A DNA stretch of 7,200 nt from JANNFX01 sp040080075. Lineage in GTDB: Bacteria; Pseudomonadota; Alphaproteobacteria; Rhizobiales; Hyphomicrobiaceae. A program made the position numbers and the translations under genes. Below are positions 5,860-7,200 of this stretch, piece by piece. Positions within the stretch are counted from its first letter, which is position 1, and each line of letters opens with the position of its first letter. The notes under the pieces are model-generated. The model saw only the letters and a program-made list of their open reading frames with translations. It did no database searches and had not been told where the DNA came from. Location: positions 1 through 7,200 of the forward strand of contig JBEBJD010000232.1 of the NCBI GenBank assembly GCA_040080075.1, read 5' to 3'.

Positions 5860-6181
5860 GCCGCCGCAGCACTATTATCATAGCACTGTTTGAAGGGATT
5901 ACGGACGTGGGGTTCTGCCAGTTTAGACGCGGTGCCAGAAAACGCTGTTGAGCGTGGTCCCCACCGTATCAACCGGCTCCCGGCTACGGTCATCAAGCCG
6001 GCGGTCTGGCGGACAGAGCCTCTCTCAACCACAGGGTGAAGACAGGCACCGAATCTCACCCCAAAAAGTGCAAAAAATACGCAATCCGAGCTACCTGCAA
6101 ATCAATGGCGCAGGCATTTTTCACATTTTGCATTGCGTGTCAATCCTCCGGCAGTAGGAGACTTGCTACCAAAAACTTATC

Positions 6182-6212
6182 GTGCGCTGCAAAAAATATG
6201 GGTGCAGCGCAC
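6182..6212. promoter_or_regulatory. Perfect 10-bp dyad, candidate operator upstream of xoxF
   Basis: GTGCGCTGCA (6182-6191) and TGCAGCGCAC (6203-6212) are exact reverse complements separated by an 11-bp A/T-rich spacer. Arm-to-arm spacing is 21 bp, two helical turns, as expected for a site bound by a dimeric regulator on one face of DNA. It could alternatively form a hairpin in RNA, but it lacks the T-run of a terminator. It lies 273 bp before the xoxF start and 394 bp from the divergent metallohydrolase start. Confidence 0.6.
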
Positions 6213-6397
6213 CATCGCCAACGTTTGCAAGCTTATATTCGGTCAGTGTTCTTGACCTACTAGTGTGGCAGGAAAATTGACATGACAGATCGTCTTGCGG
6301 ACCTCACGAGAAAGTGTCTACATGCGCCCACGGTGGCGATGGGTCGCGGGGATGTTCAGTGCGACATTTCCAAGCTCATGCTGAGGCTCTCAACACG

Positions 6398-6407
6398 GGG
6401 TTAACCC
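6398..6407. promoter_or_regulatory. Palindrome GGGTTAACCC upstream of xoxF
   Basis: A perfect 10-bp palindrome lies 78 bp before the xoxF ATG. Its position suits an operator near a promoter, but short palindromes arise by chance and no matching second copy was seen. Confidence 0.3.
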
Positions 6408-6485
6408 GGACAAGTCCTCGGTATTGGTTGGTCCCCACTGCCGTATTGTTTGCAAGCGTGGCAAAAACCTCAAGGAGGAAGCGCG

Positions 6486-7200
6486 ATGCGCAGAAATGCA
6501 CTCGCATGTGGCCTGCTCGCTTCGGTGGCTCTGACTTCGACCGCATGGGCGAACGCAGACCAGACGAAGAACTCTGCAGATCCCAACAACTGGGCAATGC
6601 AGTCGGGCAACTACAATGGTCAGCGTTATTCGAAGCTCGACCAAATCAACACAAAGAACGTCAACACCCTCAAGGTTGCTTGGCAGTTCTCGACCGGCGT
6701 TCTTCGTGGTCACGAAGGCTCGCCGATTGTTGTCGGTAACATGATGTATCTCCATACAGCATTCCCGAACAACATCTACGCTCTGGATCTCGACAAGGAT
6801 CAGCAGATCGTCTGGACGTACAAGCCCAAGCAGGATCCGTCTGTGATCCCTGTTATGTGCTGCGACACGGTGAACCGTGGCGGTACTGTTCTCGTCGGTG
6901 ACACGCTTCTGTTCGGCCAGGCCGATACGTCGCTCGTCGCTCTTGACGCTGCAACAGGCAAGGAAAAGTGGAAGGTCGTCAATGGCGATCCGAAGCGCGG
7001 TGAAACGTACACCGGTTCGTTGATGGCGATCAAAGACAAGATCATCATGGGTATCTCGGGCGCTGAATTCGGCGTTCGTTGCTCGGTGACCGCTTATGCT
7101 CTTGCCGACGGCAAGAAGCTTTGGCGCGCTTACTCCATGGGCCCGGATGAAGACATCCTGATGGATCCCGAGAAGACAATGTCTCTCGGCAAGCCAGTCG
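6486..7200 (+). CDS. xoxF: PQQ-dependent methanol dehydrogenase XoxF (lanthanide type), N-terminal 238 codons
   Basis: The gene runs off the right edge; 238 complete codons are visible of the roughly 600 usual for the family. ATG 6486 follows a perfect AAGGAGGA (6472-6479) at 6 nt. Residues 1-22 are a Sec signal peptide (LLASVALTSTAWA), placing the enzyme in the periplasm. Family marks in order: SGNYNGQRYSKLDQIN (40-55), TGVLRGHEGSP (70-80), the vicinal disulfide Cys125-Cys126 in VIPVMCCDTVNRG (120-132), NGDPKRGET (166-174) and GISGAEFGVRCSVTAY (189-204). Glu194 corresponds to the metal-binding glutamate of the active site. The VMCCDTVNRG and EFGVRC motifs and the DPEKTMSLGKPV ending match XoxF5 rather than calcium-type MxaF. 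XoxF oxidises methanol using PQQ and a lanthanide and passes electrons to a cytochrome c. The extra aspartate that marks lanthanide use lies beyond the window, so metal preference is inferred from overall similarity. Confidence 0.95.
   Translation, partial: MRRNALACGLLASVALTSTAWANADQTKNSADPNNWAMQSGNYNGQRYSKLDQINTKNVNTLKVAWQFSTGVLRGHEGSPIVVGNMMYLHTAFPNNIYALDLDKDQQIVWTYKPKQDPSVIPVMCCDTVNRGGTVLVGDTLLFGQADTSLVALDAATGKEKWKVVNGDPKRGETYTGSLMAIKDKIIMGISGAEFGVRCSVTAYALADGKKLWRAYSMGPDEDILMDPEKTMSLGKPV

Larger units (their letters stand above)
5788..6485. promoter_or_regulatory. Control region between the metallohydrolase operon and xoxF
   Basis: These 698 bp separate two divergent transcription units and hold no convincing gene. 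The part at about 6055-6260 is AT-richer and the most promoter-like. Visible structure: a 17-bp tandem repeat (5826-5859), a perfect 10-bp dyad (6182-6212), the 11-mer TGCAAAAAATA twice (6069-6079 and 6188-6198, the second inside the dyad), the 10-mer GTTTGCAAGC twice (6223-6232 and 6448-6457) and the palindrome GGGTTAACCC (6398-6407). A TATATT at 6234-6239 could be a -10 element, but no good -35 matches it. A dyad-linked xoxF promoter would imply a long 5' leader of more than 200 nt. xoxF is known to respond to lanthanides in other methylotrophs; nothing here proves which regulator binds. Confidence 0.55.

Noticed and set aside
5835..6059. Short open frames on both strands in the 5835-6157 stretch
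   Set aside because: No ribosome site, no recognised family and conflicting frames on the two strands; treated as intergenic.
6260..6268. CTAGTGTGG as a second end of the CTAG-flanked repeat
   Set aside because: Only the first seven bases match the element end and no partner inverted repeat was found nearby.
6252..6280. TTGACC as a sigma-70 -35 box for xoxF
   Set aside because: At 17-bp spacing the -10 position reads AATTGA, only two of six consensus bases.
6314..6739. Plus-strand 141-codon open frame overlapping xoxF
   Set aside because: It overlaps the XoxF coding sequence out of frame and has no ribosome binding site or family features.
6390..6755. Minus-strand 121-codon open frame across the xoxF start
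   Set aside because: It is antisense to the XoxF N-terminus and leader and lacks recognisable motifs.
1..7200. CRISPR arrays, tRNA or rRNA genes
   Set aside because: No spaced direct repeats of CRISPR type, and no tRNA cloverleaf or rRNA-like stretch was seen.

Overview
The window comes from a methylotrophic bacterium, most probably an alphaproteobacterium of the Hyphomicrobiales (Hyphomicrobium-like). The evidence is the combination of an XoxF-type PQQ methanol dehydrogenase, the start of formyltransferase/hydrolase complex subunit B (FhcB, tetrahydromethanopterin-linked formaldehyde oxidation), an MxaD-like periplasmic protein and the 'quinoprotein relay' accessory pair (SoxYZ-like carrier and Tat-exported zinc metallohydrolase). 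The genus is inference; no rRNA or other phylogenetic marker is present.

Layout from left to right. Positions 1-401 (minus) hold the first 133 codons of fhcB, which leaves the window on the left. A 273-bp divergent intergenic region follows. Plus-strand genes then run from 675 to 3705: an MxaD-like SRPBCC protein, a hairpin with a foreign-looking remnant, a secreted seven-repeat YVTN beta-propeller with an unclear 5' end, and two translationally coupled secreted proteins of unknown function. A GC-rich hairpin at 3737-3767 lies between these and a convergent minus-strand pair: the SoxYZ-like carrier (3796-4605) and the MBL-fold metallohydrolase (4630-5787). A roughly 700-bp AT-richer control region separates this pair from xoxF, which starts at 6486 and runs off the right edge.

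Functional reading: XoxF oxidises methanol in the periplasm. The neighbouring secreted proteins (MxaD-like, beta-propeller, SoxYZ-like carrier, metallohydrolase, two unknowns) are probable accessories to this or another periplasmic quinoprotein dehydrogenase. FhcB belongs to the cytoplasmic route that turns the resulting formaldehyde into formate. Every complete gene carries an export signal, so the window is essentially a periplasmic C1-oxidation accessory island beside a cytoplasmic C1 operon.

Most notable: a 129-bp palindromic CTAG/TA-flanked insertion lies in frame inside the leader of the metallohydrolase and adds 43 codons; removing it restores a continuous reading frame. A perfect 10-bp dyad and a perfect 17-bp tandem repeat lie between the metallohydrolase and xoxF. 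The propeller gene has no convincing in-frame start, and its best-placed Shine-Dalgarno/ATG is out of frame.
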